From assembly GCF_000526375.1 (NCBI RefSeq), contig NZ_JAFY01000007.1, forward strand, positions 558,001 through 622,000: DNA of 64,000 nucleotides, written 5' to 3'. The stretch comes from Aminiphilus circumscriptus DSM 16581. Its GTDB lineage: Bacteria > Synergistota > Synergistia > Synergistales > Aminiphilaceae. Position numbers and translations under genes: made by a program. Shown here in pieces: positions 16,985-24,449 of the stretch (positions within the stretch are counted from its first letter, which is position 1; each line of letters starts with the position of its first letter). The notes beneath the pieces are model-generated. The model was given only the letters and a program-made list of their open reading frames with translations, was not told the origin of the DNA and did not search any database.

Positions 16985-18936
16985 ACGCCGGTGAGCGGGA
17001 AGTTCCCTTCGTTCTAGGGACGGCGGGGCACATCGACCACGGCAAGACCACCCTTGTGAAGGCCCTCACGGGAATCGACTGCGACCGGCTTCAGGAGGAG
17101 AAGAAGCGGGGCATCACCATCGAACTTGGATTCGCCCCTCTGCGTCTTCCCGGCGGAGCCGTGGTGAGCATCGTGGATGTGCCGGGGCACGAGCGTTTCA
17201 TTCGGCAGATGGTGGCGGGCGCTTCTGGCGTGGACGCGGTGCTCTTCGTGGTTGCCGCGGACGAAGGAGTCATGCCCCAGACGCGGGAACACCTGGCGAT
17301 TCTCTCCCTCCTCGGTGTCCGGGACGGCGTGGTGGCCCTTACGAAGGCCGACCTCGTGGACCCCGAGATGTTGGAACTCGTCCGGGAGGACGTGGCGGAG
17401 GCTCTCCGGGGAACGTTTCTGGAGAGCGCACCGGTTTTCGCCGTTTCGGCGCACACCGGCGAGAACCTGGACCTTCTCACCCAGGCCCTGGAATCTCTCG
17501 TGGAGCGTGTTCCCCCCAGGGATCGTTCCGGAGGATTCTTTTTGCCCGTGGACAGGGCGTTTCCCATTTCGGGATTCGGAACAGTGGTGACCGGAACGGC
17601 CTATACGGGTACGTTGCGCTCGGGGAGTGATGTGGTCCTTCTTCCCTCGGAACGGGCTGGCAAGGTACGCACTCTTCAAGTGCATGGCCGTCTCGTGGAA
17701 GAGGCCTGGGCGGGGCAACGGATCGCCGTCAATCTTTCGGGAGTGCCCGTGGATGCGATCAACCGCGGAGACGTGCTTTGCTCGCCCGGCATGTTCGTTC
17801 CCACCTCCTGTCTGGACGTGGTCCTCCGGGTGCTTGCTTCCTCAATGGAGCCGGTGAAGCACTGGCAACGGGTCCACCTTCACGTAGGAACCTCGGACAC
17901 GCTCGCCCGGGTGGCTTTGTTGGATCGGCGCCAGATCGAACCCGGCGAAGAAGCTCCCGCACAGCTCGTCCTCGAAGAGCGCATCGTTGCCTGTTTGCAT
18001 CAGCGTTTCGTGGTGCGCTTCTACAGTCCTCTCGTGACCATCGCGGGAGGCGAGATCCTCTATCCCTACGGAAACAAACCCCGGGGGCGAAAGGCCAGGG
18101 CCGCCGTGGCGGGACGGATCGAAACGCTCCTTGCCGCTCCCGGAGGAAGCACGTTGTTCGCTCTTCTCGCGGACGAGCGAACCCGCATCTCCCTGAAGGA
18201 GGCCATGGTCTTGCTCCAGCAGACTGCAGAGGGAGTGCGCGCCCTGGCGCAAGAGCTTGTCCGGGGGAAACGCATCGTCGTTCTGGGGAAGGGCAATGAC
18301 GAGAGCTATGTCTCTACGGTTCAGCTGAAGAAGATCGAGACGCTTCTCCTTGAGACGCTCGACGAATTCCATGCGACTATGCCCCAATTGCGGGGAATGC
18401 CCCTGGAGCAGCTTGTGGCACGCCTTTTCCCCGGCGAGGATGTCCGTTCCGCGAAGGAGATCCTTTCCCTCTTCCTCGAAAATAGCACGATTTTGCTGGA
18501 AGAGGGGCGGGTCAGGTCGCCCCGGTTCATCTACAGGGATCCTGAGGAGTTACGGCGGCAATTACGCGATCTCGAAGAACTGTGCGCACGTTCCGGTGTG
18601 GTTCAACTCCCGCTTCTGGAGGAAGTGCGCCACGCACTGCATCTCTCCGAGCAGGACCTGCGCATTCTCATGGATGTGGCGCGCCAGGAGGGGCTTGTGG
18701 CGGTGATTTCCGAGGGCATGCTTCTTCACCGGGTGGTGGAGGAGCGCCTTCTCGGACTGCTCGGTACGGTGGAATCTGATATCACCGTCGCGTCGGTGCG
18801 GGACCTCACCGGAAGCAGTCGGAAATACGTGCTTCCCATTCTCGAACATTTCGACGCCCAGGGGTACACGCGTCGCGTGGGTGACAAACGAATCCTTCGA
18901 AAGAAAAATCTCAGGCAAGAAGGCAAAAATAAATAA
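16981..18936 (+). CDS. selB: Selenocysteine-specific translation elongation factor
   Basis: The 651-residue protein has an EF-Tu-like GTPase domain (GTAGHIDHGKTTLVKALTGI, DVPGH, TKAD), beta-barrel domains and C-terminal winged-helix repeats (from about residue 440) that bind the SECIS hairpin in mRNA. It delivers Sec-tRNA(Sec) to in-frame UGA codons. ATG 16981 is chosen because it follows a strong GGAGGTGGAG and overlaps the selA stop (ATGA). An upstream in-frame GTG at 16936 is inside selA and unneeded. The last 30 bases and the untranslated tail are strikingly A-rich, and a structured RNA-like segment follows. Confidence 0.96.
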   Translation: MNAGEREVPFVLGTAGHIDHGKTTLVKALTGIDCDRLQEEKKRGITIELGFAPLRLPGGAVVSIVDVPGHERFIRQMVAGASGVDAVLFVVAADEGVMPQTREHLAILSLLGVRDGVVALTKADLVDPEMLELVREDVAEALRGTFLESAPVFAVSAHTGENLDLLTQALESLVERVPPRDRSGGFFLPVDRAFPISGFGTVVTGTAYTGTLRSGSDVVLLPSERAGKVRTLQVHGRLVEEAWAGQRIAVNLSGVPVDAINRGDVLCSPGMFVPTSCLDVVLRVLASSMEPVKHWQRVHLHVGTSDTLARVALLDRRQIEPGEEAPAQLVLEERIVACLHQRFVVRFYSPLVTIAGGEILYPYGNKPRGRKARAAVAGRIETLLAAPGGSTLFALLADERTRISLKEAMVLLQQTAEGVRALAQELVRGKRIVVLGKGNDESYVSTVQLKKIETLLLETLDEFHATMPQLRGMPLEQLVARLFPGEDVRSAKEILSLFLENSTILLEEGRVRSPRFIYRDPEELRRQLRDLEELCARSGVVQLPLLEEVRHALHLSEQDLRILMDVARQEGLVAVISEGMLLHRVVEERLLGLLGTVESDITVASVRDLTGSSRKYVLPILEHFDAQGYTRRVGDKRILRKKNLRQEGKNK

Positions 18937-18966
18937 AAAGAAAATAATAATAAATTTTTTATATAT

Positions 18967-19040
18967 GCCATCTTCGGAAGTGGGCTTTATGCCACGAGGC
19001 TGAAACGGGATGGCAAGCCACTGCGCGCTTCCAAAGAAGA
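18967..19040 (+). ncRNA. Candidate structured 3' UTR or small RNA after selB
   Basis: The 74-base segment can fold in two exclusive ways. In one, TCTTC-GGAAG-TGG(G)CTT (18971-18987) pairs with AAGCCA, CTTCC and GAAGA (19015-19040). In the other, GCCATC (18967-18972) pairs with GATGGC (19009-19014) around a GTGG/CCAC hairpin. It lies between the selB stop and a terminator, upstream of the veg promoter, so it would be the 3' end of the sel transcript. I do not recognise a known RNA family. No compensatory evidence is available from one sequence. Confidence 0.3.
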
Positions 19041-19063
19041 GATCGGCGCGGAGCCGGTTTTTC
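19041..19063 (+). terminator. Terminator of selA-selB transcript
   Basis: A short stem ATCGGC/GCCGGT (one wobble pair, loop GCGGA) is followed by TTTTT. It lies about 105 bases past selB and just before the veg promoter. Confidence 0.55.
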
Positions 19064-19089
19064 TCAAGTGTAATAAATGACATGCAACT

Positions 19090-19118
19090 TTGCGTAATCT
19101 GGAATTTTATGGTAAAAT
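19090..19118 (+). promoter_or_regulatory. veg promoter
   Basis: TTGCGT (19090-19095) and TAAAAT (19113-19118) are separated by 17 bases and precede the veg ATG by 31 bases. This is a good housekeeping sigma-70-type match. Confidence 0.65.
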
Positions 19119-19149
19119 CGATCCAAATTTCCATTAGGGAGTGAAGCAC

Positions 19150-19395
19150 ATGGGCTGCAGCCTTTCGAGCATTCGAGAGCGGATAACTCTGCACAAGGGT
19201 TCGCGAGTTCGGTACAAGGCCTCGAAAGGACGCCGCAAAGTGGAGGAGCGCCAGGGAGTCATCATCGAAACCTATCCCAAGCTGTTTACCATGTTTGTGG
19301 AGTCCCAGAACAGTACGGTTTCCTTCAGTTACGTCGAACTTTTGACGCACGAGGTGGAACTGGAGATTCTCCCCCAGCACGAGAAGATCGTCTGA
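19150..19395 (+). CDS. veg: Veg family protein
   Basis: The 81-residue protein matches the Veg family (DUF1021), with KASKGRRKVEERQGVIIETYPKLF and the VSFSYVELLTHEVEL end. In Bacillus, Veg influences biofilm matrix genes; the molecular activity is unclear. It folds as a small SH3-like beta barrel. ATG 19150 has AGGGAG upstream; GTG 19141 is a weaker alternative. Veg lying just upstream of ispE, as here, is a conserved order in Gram-positives. Its own strong promoter and two terminators downstream imply a separate short transcript. Confidence 0.9.
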   Translation: MGCSLSSIRERITLHKGSRVRYKASKGRRKVEERQGVIIETYPKLFTMFVESQNSTVSFSYVELLTHEVELEILPQHEKIV

Positions 19396-19424
19396 TTTGT
19401 TCTGGAGGGAATGAGGAGTGTGGG

Positions 19425-19453
19425 CAAAAACCCGACTTTGTCTTCGGGGTTTT
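19425..19453 (+). terminator. First hairpin after veg
   Basis: AAAACCC pairs with GGGTTTT across a 14-base spacer that can pair further (CGA/TCG). A T-rich tail follows. It lies 30 bases after the veg stop. Confidence 0.55.
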
Positions 19454-19463
19454 CTTTGTCTCT

Positions 19464-19485
19464 GAAACCCTGAAAGGGTTTTTTG
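19464..19485 (+). terminator. Second terminator after veg
   Basis: AAACCC-TGAAA-GGGTTT is followed by TTT, a compact rho-independent terminator directly behind the first hairpin. Confidence 0.7.
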
Positions 19486-19514
19486 TGCTTTTTTGTAACG
19501 ACAGCGTTTTTCCG

Positions 19515-19536
19515 ACCCGACGCCTCGGCGTCGGGT
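19515..19536. repeat. Palindrome between veg and ispE
   Basis: Perfect 10-base arms ACCCGACGCC/GGCGTCGGGT flank TC. It is the third consecutive inverted repeat in this 219-base gap and lies 79 bases before the ispE start. It may be a leader hairpin or an operator. Confidence 0.5.
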
Positions 19537-19614
19537 TCGTCGTATGAAAAGTGTCCGCATCCGCGTCCCCTTTCGGCGTTTTTTCAGCGATGCGGGGAAC
19601 GAAGGAGAACGATC

Positions 19615-20490
19615 ATGCAGGAACAACTTTTCTCTTACGGAAAGATAAATTTTACGCTGCGTGTCACCGGAAAAAGAGGGGATGGATATCATTTTCTTGT
19701 AACCTCTTTTTTTCGAATCGGACCGCTTGAAACCTTGACAATTCGAGAAATAAAGCATCATAATGTCCAGAGCCCGGATGTCCTTCGCGTGCACAATGCG
19801 GTTGTGGCGGAAGAGAACATTCTTTTTCGGGTTCTTCGGGAGGCGAGGCAAGAAATACCTGATCTTCCGGCCCTGGAAATGGACCTCTGGAAGCAGGTTC
19901 CTCCCGGAAGTGGCCTCGGAACGGGCAGCGGCAATGCGGTGGCGCTGGTGCGCTGGCTCCGGGATCGCAAGGGCGTCACTTTCGGCGGTTCACTGGCCCG
20001 GATAGGGGCGGATGTTCCCTTTTTGGCAGGGGATGCGCGGTGCGCCCGTGGAGAGGGCGTGGGAGAGGTCTTGATCCCGCTTCCGAACCTTTCGGAATGT
20101 GCTGTCGTTCTGCTTCTTCCCCGATGGCGTTGCGACACGAGGGACATGTTCCGGGAGCTGGATGTGCTCTGCGAGATTCCTTCAGCGGAGGGCGCGTGGT
20201 TTGACGAGGGAGTGGCCCGGCAGGAGCTCGATCTTCTTTGCGGGCGCCTCCGGAATCATGAGAGAGTGGGATTGCTGCCAAACGATTTTCTTGCTCCGCT
20301 GCGGAGGCGGCACCCCGAGTACGAACGCTTTTTTGCCGTCGCGGAAGCAACGGGCTCCTTTGCCTGGGGCGTCAGCGGCAGCGGCAGTACGGCCTTCGCT
20401 CTCTTTCCGGCGAGGGAGGCGACGAAGGGTTTGTGTGCTCGTGCCGGAGAGTGGGCATGGGTGCATACCTTGATCGTATTGGAGGAATGA
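19615..20490 (+). CDS. ispE: 4-diphosphocytidyl-2-C-methyl-D-erythritol kinase
   Basis: The 291-residue GHMP kinase phosphorylates CDP-methylerythritol in the non-mevalonate isoprenoid pathway. The substrate motif is YGKINFTLRVTGKRGDGYHFL, the ATP loop is VPPGSGLGTGSGNAVAL, and the C-terminal glycine motif is WGVSGSGSTAFALF. Its length is typical. ATG 19615 follows AAGGAG at eight bases; the frame extends further upstream through the terminators but without a usable start. The AT-rich first codons differ from the surrounding genes. Its stop overlaps a possible start of purR, as in Bacillus, where ispE and purR are adjacent. Confidence 0.94.
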   Translation: MQEQLFSYGKINFTLRVTGKRGDGYHFLVTSFFRIGPLETLTIREIKHHNVQSPDVLRVHNAVVAEENILFRVLREARQEIPDLPALEMDLWKQVPPGSGLGTGSGNAVALVRWLRDRKGVTFGGSLARIGADVPFLAGDARCARGEGVGEVLIPLPNLSECAVVLLLPRWRCDTRDMFRELDVLCEIPSAEGAWFDEGVARQELDLLCGRLRNHERVGLLPNDFLAPLRRRHPEYERFFAVAEATGSFAWGVSGSGSTAFALFPAREATKGLCARAGEWAWVHTLIVLEE

Positions 20491-20495
20491 GAGAC

Positions 20496-21293
20496 ATGAG
20501 AGGGCAACGCACGGAGCGCCTCGTCCGTATTGCCTCCCGCTTTTTGTTTTCCCCGTCCCGCCAACTGTCGCTCACGAAAGTTGCTACGGATTTCGACGTG
20601 TCGAAAACCGTCGTCAGCGACGACGTGGCGATCATCGATGCGGCTTTTCGTCAGGAGGGGCTCGGACGCATGATGGTGGATCGCGGCAGGAACGGAGGTG
20701 CTGCCTTCGTGCCCGAGATGAGCGAGGAACGACGCAAAACCTTCCTCGAAGAGCTGGCGGTCATTCTCTCCGGTAAGGACCGGTTGCTTCCCGGAGGACT
20801 AATCTACTACAGTGACCTGATCTTTCATCCTTTCTACGCGTTGAACCTGGGATATATCATGGCCGGAAGTTTTCAGGGAACGAAGGTGGATGTGGTCATG
20901 ACCTCCGAGGTCAAAGGGATTCCCCTGGCCATGTTCACGGCCTATGCCCTGGGGGTTCCACTGGCAGTGTGTCGCTTCCGCAACAGGGCGAGCGACGGGC
21001 CCGCCGTGGCGGTGCACTATCCCACTGCAGGAGGAGATGTGCGGACCATGTATATGGGAATGCGCCATCTCGAACGCGATTCCCGGGTGCTCATCGTGGA
21101 CGATTTCATGCGTGGAGGAAGCACTGCTGCGGGAATGCTCCAGGTTGCCCAAGAATTCGGAGCGAAGGTCACGGGGATGGGCGTGTTCCTGGTCTCTGCG
21201 GAACCTCAAAAGAAAGCTGTTCCGGAATACACGGCGTTGCTTCGCCTCTCCAACGTGGAGGGCGTGGCAAGGGTTGACGTGGCATCCCGCTGA
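20496..21293 (+). CDS. purR: PurR-type purine regulator (phosphoribosyltransferase fold)
   Basis: The 265-residue protein has an N-terminal winged helix (RTERLVRIASRFLFSP, then KVATDFDVSKTVVSDDVAII) fused to a PRTase-like domain. That domain carries a PRPP-binding loop (RVLIVDDFMRGGSTAAGM). This is the Firmicutes PurR class, which represses purine genes and is released from DNA by PRPP. It is unrelated to the LacI-type PurR of enterobacteria. ATG 20496 is chosen because GGAGG lies ten bases upstream; ATG 20487 overlaps the ispE stop but is only one base from that site. Target operators are not seen in this window. Confidence 0.9.
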   Translation: MRGQRTERLVRIASRFLFSPSRQLSLTKVATDFDVSKTVVSDDVAIIDAAFRQEGLGRMMVDRGRNGGAAFVPEMSEERRKTFLEELAVILSGKDRLLPGGLIYYSDLIFHPFYALNLGYIMAGSFQGTKVDVVMTSEVKGIPLAMFTAYALGVPLAVCRFRNRASDGPAVAVHYPTAGGDVRTMYMGMRHLERDSRVLIVDDFMRGGSTAAGMLQVAQEFGAKVTGMGVFLVSAEPQKKAVPEYTALLRLSNVEGVARVDVASR

Positions 21294-21321
21294 ATCGCTC
21301 TACAGCGCGTCCGGATCCGGT

Positions 21322-21350
21322 TTGACGCGAATCATGACCTGCGCTACAAT
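21322..21350 (+). promoter_or_regulatory. Ferredoxin promoter
   Basis: TTGACG (21322-21327), a 17-base spacer and TACAAT (21345-21350) make one of the best sigma-70-type promoters in the window, 23 bases before the ferredoxin start. Confidence 0.75.
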
Positions 21351-21372
21351 CGTCCCGCGGAAGGAGGTGACC

Positions 21373-21564
21373 ATGATCATGGTCGTAACGCTTGATGCGG
21401 ACGAATGCATCGGATGTGGCGTGTGCTCTCAGATCTGCCCGGACGTGTTTGAACTGAATGAGGACGCGGGAAAGGCGAGAGTCATTCGTCCCGAAGGTGC
21501 GGAGTGTGCCACCGAAGCTGTAGACAGTTGCCCTGTCGGGTGTATCCATATAGAGCAGAAGTGA
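21373..21564 (+). CDS. Single-cluster [4Fe-4S] ferredoxin
   Basis: The 63-residue protein closely resembles Thermotoga-type ferredoxin. CIGCGVCSQIC supplies Cys12, 15 and 18, and SCPVGC supplies Cys53 as the fourth ligand. Cys22 and Cys45 correspond to a known structural disulfide. Cys57 is extra. It is a low-potential electron carrier for pyruvate or 2-oxoacid oxidoreductases and hydrogenases. A perfect AAGGAGGTGA precedes the ATG at 21373, and a strong promoter and hairpin flank it, so it is probably a highly expressed single gene. A second in-frame ATG lies at 21379. Confidence 0.93.
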   Translation: MIMVVTLDADECIGCGVCSQICPDVFELNEDAGKARVIRPEGAECATEAVDSCPVGCIHIEQK

Positions 21565-21572
21565 CGGATCGA

Positions 21573-21602
21573 CGGCTTTTCTGGCTCCCCTGGGGAAAGC
21601 CG
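21573..21602 (+). terminator. Hairpin after ferredoxin gene
   Basis: CGGCTTT/AAAGCCG arms enclose an inner CCCC-T-GGGG stem, nine bases past the ferredoxin stop. Only a weak T-tract follows (CTTTCTG). Confidence 0.55.
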
Positions 21603-21620
21603 CTTTCTGTGCGCCCTTGC

Positions 21621-21697
21621 GGGCCCATAGCTCAAGTGGTTAGAGCCACCGGCTCATAACCGGAAGGTTCCTGGTTCAAGTCCAGGTGGGCCCACCA
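21621..21697 (+). tRNA. tRNA with CAT anticodon (Met or Ile2)
   Basis: The full cloverleaf has acceptor GGGCCCA/TGGGCCC, a D-stem GCTC/GAGC, an anticodon stem CCGG/CCGG with loop CTCATAA (anticodon CAT), a T-arm CCTGG-TTCAAGT-CCAGG and an encoded CCA end. It lacks initiator features, since the first pair is G-C. The D-arm and the CGGCTCATAACCG context look more like tRNA-Ile2 (lysidine-modified, reading AUA) than elongator tRNA-Met. Sequence alone does not settle it. Base 27-43 appears to be an A-A mismatch. Confidence 0.9.
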
Positions 21698-21712
21698 GAA
21701 TCATGAATGCCA

Positions 21713-21736
21713 AGCCACCGAGCGGTGGCTTTTTTT
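21713..21736 (+). terminator. Rho-independent terminator after tRNA
   Basis: AGCCACC-GAGC-GGTGGCT is followed by seven T residues, a strong terminator 15 bases past the tRNA. Confidence 0.85.
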
Positions 21737-21763
21737 GTATGACCGGGGAGGTGCCGGGAGACG

Positions 21764-22549
21764 ATGGAGAAGCGGGTGGACGAAATCCTGGAGGAAGTGC
21801 ATTGGATCGCACCTTTTTCGGGAGCGGAATCCTGGGATAATGTGGGGCTTCTCGTCGGGTCACCTTCCTGGTCCGTGAAACGAATCGCCGTGGCCGTGGA
21901 TGTCACCGAGGAGATCGTGGAGCGCGCCGCCCAAAAGGGGTGTTCGCTGCTTTTCAGTCATCATCCCCTTTTTCTGCACCCCTTGAAAAACGTGCTCCTC
22001 AATACGCGGGAGGGGCGGATCATTGAAAGGAGTCTGGCTCATCGCGTCGCCCTCGTCGCTCTTCATACAAACTGGGATCGCTCCCGCATCGGCGTGAACG
22101 TTGCTTTGGCGAGCGCGCTTTCTCTGCGGGATGTGAGGCCCCTCCTGCCGGCAACGGAGGCCGAACTGTGGGGTGATGGGGCCGTCGGTTCCCTTGATGC
22201 CGCAGTACCTCTGCGGGATTTTTGCGCGGGGCTCCGGAAAGCGTGGGATATCTCCTGGGTTCAAGCGTACGGAGATCCTCGCCGTGTCGTTTCCAGGGTG
22301 GCCCTTCTGGGAGGTTCCGGCGGCGGATTCTGGAAAGCTGCGTGCACATCGGGAGCACACGTGTACGTAACGGGTGATCTCAAGTATCATGATCGTTTGG
22401 ACGCCCTGTGGCACGGGCTCGATCTCGTCGTGGTCGATCATGGCGAGATGGAGGAATGGTCCATGAAACATCTCGCCATGGCGGTCCGGGAGATGACAGG
22501 CCTTGAGACAGAGGTTTTTCCTCTTCCGCGGCGGATGTTTTCCGCGTAA
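21764..22549 (+). CDS. Nif3-like dinuclear metal centre protein
   Basis: The 261-residue protein is a NIF3/YbgI (DUF34) family member. It has the AESWDNVGLLVG start motif, metal-binding SHHPLFLHPLK, HTNWDRS and the late VVDHGEMEEWS motif. Relatives form hexamers with a pair of metal ions in each subunit. A GTP cyclohydrolase-like or chaperone activity has been proposed, but the function is unsettled. ATG 21764 is the likely start, with GGGAG upstream. It stands between the tRNA terminator and trpS and may share transcription with trpS, 77 bases downstream. Confidence 0.9.
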   Translation: MEKRVDEILEEVHWIAPFSGAESWDNVGLLVGSPSWSVKRIAVAVDVTEEIVERAAQKGCSLLFSHHPLFLHPLKNVLLNTREGRIIERSLAHRVALVALHTNWDRSRIGVNVALASALSLRDVRPLLPATEAELWGDGAVGSLDAAVPLRDFCAGLRKAWDISWVQAYGDPRRVVSRVALLGGSGGGFWKAACTSGAHVYVTGDLKYHDRLDALWHGLDLVVVDHGEMEEWSMKHLAMAVREMTGLETEVFPLPRRMFSA

Positions 22550-22626
22550 GCGTCATGAGGTGATTCGAAGAGATGTGTGTATCGGAGAACCGCTGTGAAT
22601 CGGCGGAAAACAAGAGGTGATCGGAA

Positions 22627-23616
22627 GTGAAGGAACGTGTTTTCAGCGGCATGCGCCCCACGGGAAAACTGCATCTCGGGCATCTGGCAGGAGCGCTGAC
22701 GAACTGGGTTCGCATGCAGGACGACTATGAGTGTTTCTATTGTATCGTGGACTGGCACGCCCTTATGTCGGACTATGCCGACGTGAGCAGGGTGCGGAGC
22801 AACTGCCGGGAGGTTCTTCTCGACTGGCTCGCCTCCGGCCTTGATCCCGAACGGAGCACTATCTTCATTCAATCCCACGTGCCGGAGCACGCGGAACTCC
22901 ATCTGGCCCTCTCCATGATCACGCCTTTGGGATGGCTTGAACGGTGTCCCACCTACAAGGACCAGATCCTCAATCTCAAAAACAAGGACCTGGGAAACTA
23001 TGCGTTTCTCGGTTATCCTGTCCTCATGGCCGGAGACATTGTTCTCTACAAGGCGCATAAGGTGCCTGTAGGAGAGGATCAGTCCGCGCATCTGGAGATT
23101 ACCCGAGAGATCGTGCGACGGTTCAACAATTTCTTCGGCGAGGTTTTCCCCGAGCCGGACATTCTGCTCACACCCTTTCCCAAGGTGCCGGGAACGGATG
23201 GAAGAAAGATGAGCAAATCCTACGACAACTCCCTGAACATCTCTGACACTACCGAGGTCATCTGGGAGAAACTTCGGACCATGATGACCGACCCCGCCCG
23301 GGAGCGCCGCTCCGATCCGGGAGATCCGGAAAAATGTCCAGTCTGGGATCTGCACAAGGTGTTTACCTCCGATGCGGTCTGCCGCGAGGAGCTTGCCCAG
23401 GGATGCCGCACTGCGGGAATCGGCTGCATCGACTGTAAGAAAGTGCTCCGGGACAACGTGAACACTCTGCTCGATCCGATTCGGGAGCGCCGGCATCACT
23501 ACGAGAACCACGGGGACGAAGTGATGGACATCCTGGCGGAGGGAGCGAAGAAGGCCCGTCTCGTCGCCGCGGCGACGATGAACGAAGTGAAGCAGGCCAT
23601 GGGGCTTGTCCTGTAG
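22627..23616 (+). CDS. trpS: Tryptophanyl-tRNA synthetase
   Basis: The 329-residue class I synthetase has typical TrpRS length. It has the HIGH-like motif HLGH at residues 17-20 (RPTGKLHLGHLAGAL) and KMSKS near residue 194 (GRKMSKSYDN), plus the MAGDIVLYKAHKVPVGEDQ block that binds tryptophan and ATP. It charges tRNA-Trp in the cytoplasm. The start is GTG at 22627, preceded by AGAGGTG. The downstream genes scpA and scpB commonly follow trpS in this type of genome, and spacing suggests one transcript. Confidence 0.97.
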   Translation: MKERVFSGMRPTGKLHLGHLAGALTNWVRMQDDYECFYCIVDWHALMSDYADVSRVRSNCREVLLDWLASGLDPERSTIFIQSHVPEHAELHLALSMITPLGWLERCPTYKDQILNLKNKDLGNYAFLGYPVLMAGDIVLYKAHKVPVGEDQSAHLEITREIVRRFNNFFGEVFPEPDILLTPFPKVPGTDGRKMSKSYDNSLNISDTTEVIWEKLRTMMTDPARERRSDPGDPEKCPVWDLHKVFTSDAVCREELAQGCRTAGIGCIDCKKVLRDNVNTLLDPIRERRHHYENHGDEVMDILAEGAKKARLVAAATMNEVKQAMGLVL

Positions 23617-23698
23617 GAACAGGTGCGGCGAGCCTTTTTGGAAATTTCAGTGGTCTCCACTCTCTTGAGCCGAGAACGACGCGACAGGAGTGGATGCC

Positions 23699-24436
23699 AT
23701 GTTCTATGAAGTGGTGACGGGTTCGTTCGCCGGACCGCTGGATGTGTTGTGTGCACTTGTAGAATCCCGTTCCATCGAGGTTTCCACCATTCGCGTCTGG
23801 GAGGTCATTTCCCTTTATGGGAAGTACCTTTCCGAGACGGAACGTACGACCATCAAGGAATTGGCGGAATTCCTCTCTCTTGCGGCACGCCTTCTGCTCG
23901 GGAAGGTGCATGCGCTCCTTCCCGAGCAGAAGGCGGCGGTGCTTCCCGGGGATGAGGACGATGCTCCGGAAGACCTAGTCCGAGCCCTTTCCCGCTACCG
24001 TCCCTACCGGAAGGCGGCGGAGGTTTTCGGCGAGCGGTTTCGGGTGCGCAGTGCCTTTTTCTCCCGCCCGGGAGCCGACGAAGGGCCGCCCATCTACGAT
24101 CTGGGGGATCTCTATGCGCTTTCCCGTCTCTGGTGGCGCCTGCTCGACCGGAAACGGGGCGGTGCTCAGGGGGATGAAGAAGGCTACGAGGATTTTGCCT
24201 GGGAAGGCGTCCCCATGGCGGTTCCCGAGGAGACCCAGGTGGAGACGCGCATGCAGGAAATTCGGGATCTTCTCGACGAGCGCGGGGAAGTGACGTTGGA
24301 GGAGTTGCTCACCCCTGCACCGACGAAATCGGTGTTGGTGCTTTGTCTGCTTGCACTTCTGGAGCTGAGTCGTCTGGGGGAACTTCGCATGTTTCAGAAA
24401 GAACTGTTCGGTCATGTCACCGTCGTCGCTCTGTAG
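23699..24436 (+). CDS. scpA: Segregation and condensation protein A
   Basis: The 245-residue kleisin subunit of the SMC condensin complex starts FAGPLDVLCALVESRSIEVS, close to the family consensus, with ELAEFLSLAARLLLGKV in the N-terminal SMC-binding helices. The C-terminal winged helix ends in LALLELSRLGELRMFQKELFG. It bridges SMC heads for chromosome compaction and segregation. ATG 23699 has AGGAG nine bases upstream; GTG 23690 is too close to that site. scpB follows within 14 bases. Confidence 0.94.
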   Translation: MFYEVVTGSFAGPLDVLCALVESRSIEVSTIRVWEVISLYGKYLSETERTTIKELAEFLSLAARLLLGKVHALLPEQKAAVLPGDEDDAPEDLVRALSRYRPYRKAAEVFGERFRVRSAFFSRPGADEGPPIYDLGDLYALSRLWWRLLDRKRGGAQGDEEGYEDFAWEGVPMAVPEETQVETRMQEIRDLLDERGEVTLEELLTPAPTKSVLVLCLLALLELSRLGELRMFQKELFGHVTVVAL

Positions 24437-24449
24437 CGGAGGAGAGCCT

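Noticed and set aside
19012-19025. GCCACTG-like match to a cobalamin riboswitch core after selB
   Set aside because: Only this short block agrees. The GGTGAAA..CCGGGACTG region, the B12 box and the required length of about 200 bases are missing, and no cobalamin gene follows.
18937-19060. Possible tRNA(Sec) beside selB
   Set aside because: No TTCAAAT-type T-loop, no TCA anticodon in a seven-base loop and no CCA end could be placed on the visible stems.
19483-19614. Upstream extension of ispE
   Set aside because: The extra 44 codons run through a terminator tail and a palindrome and do not resemble any kinase. ATG 19615 has a good ribosome binding site and gives the normal length.
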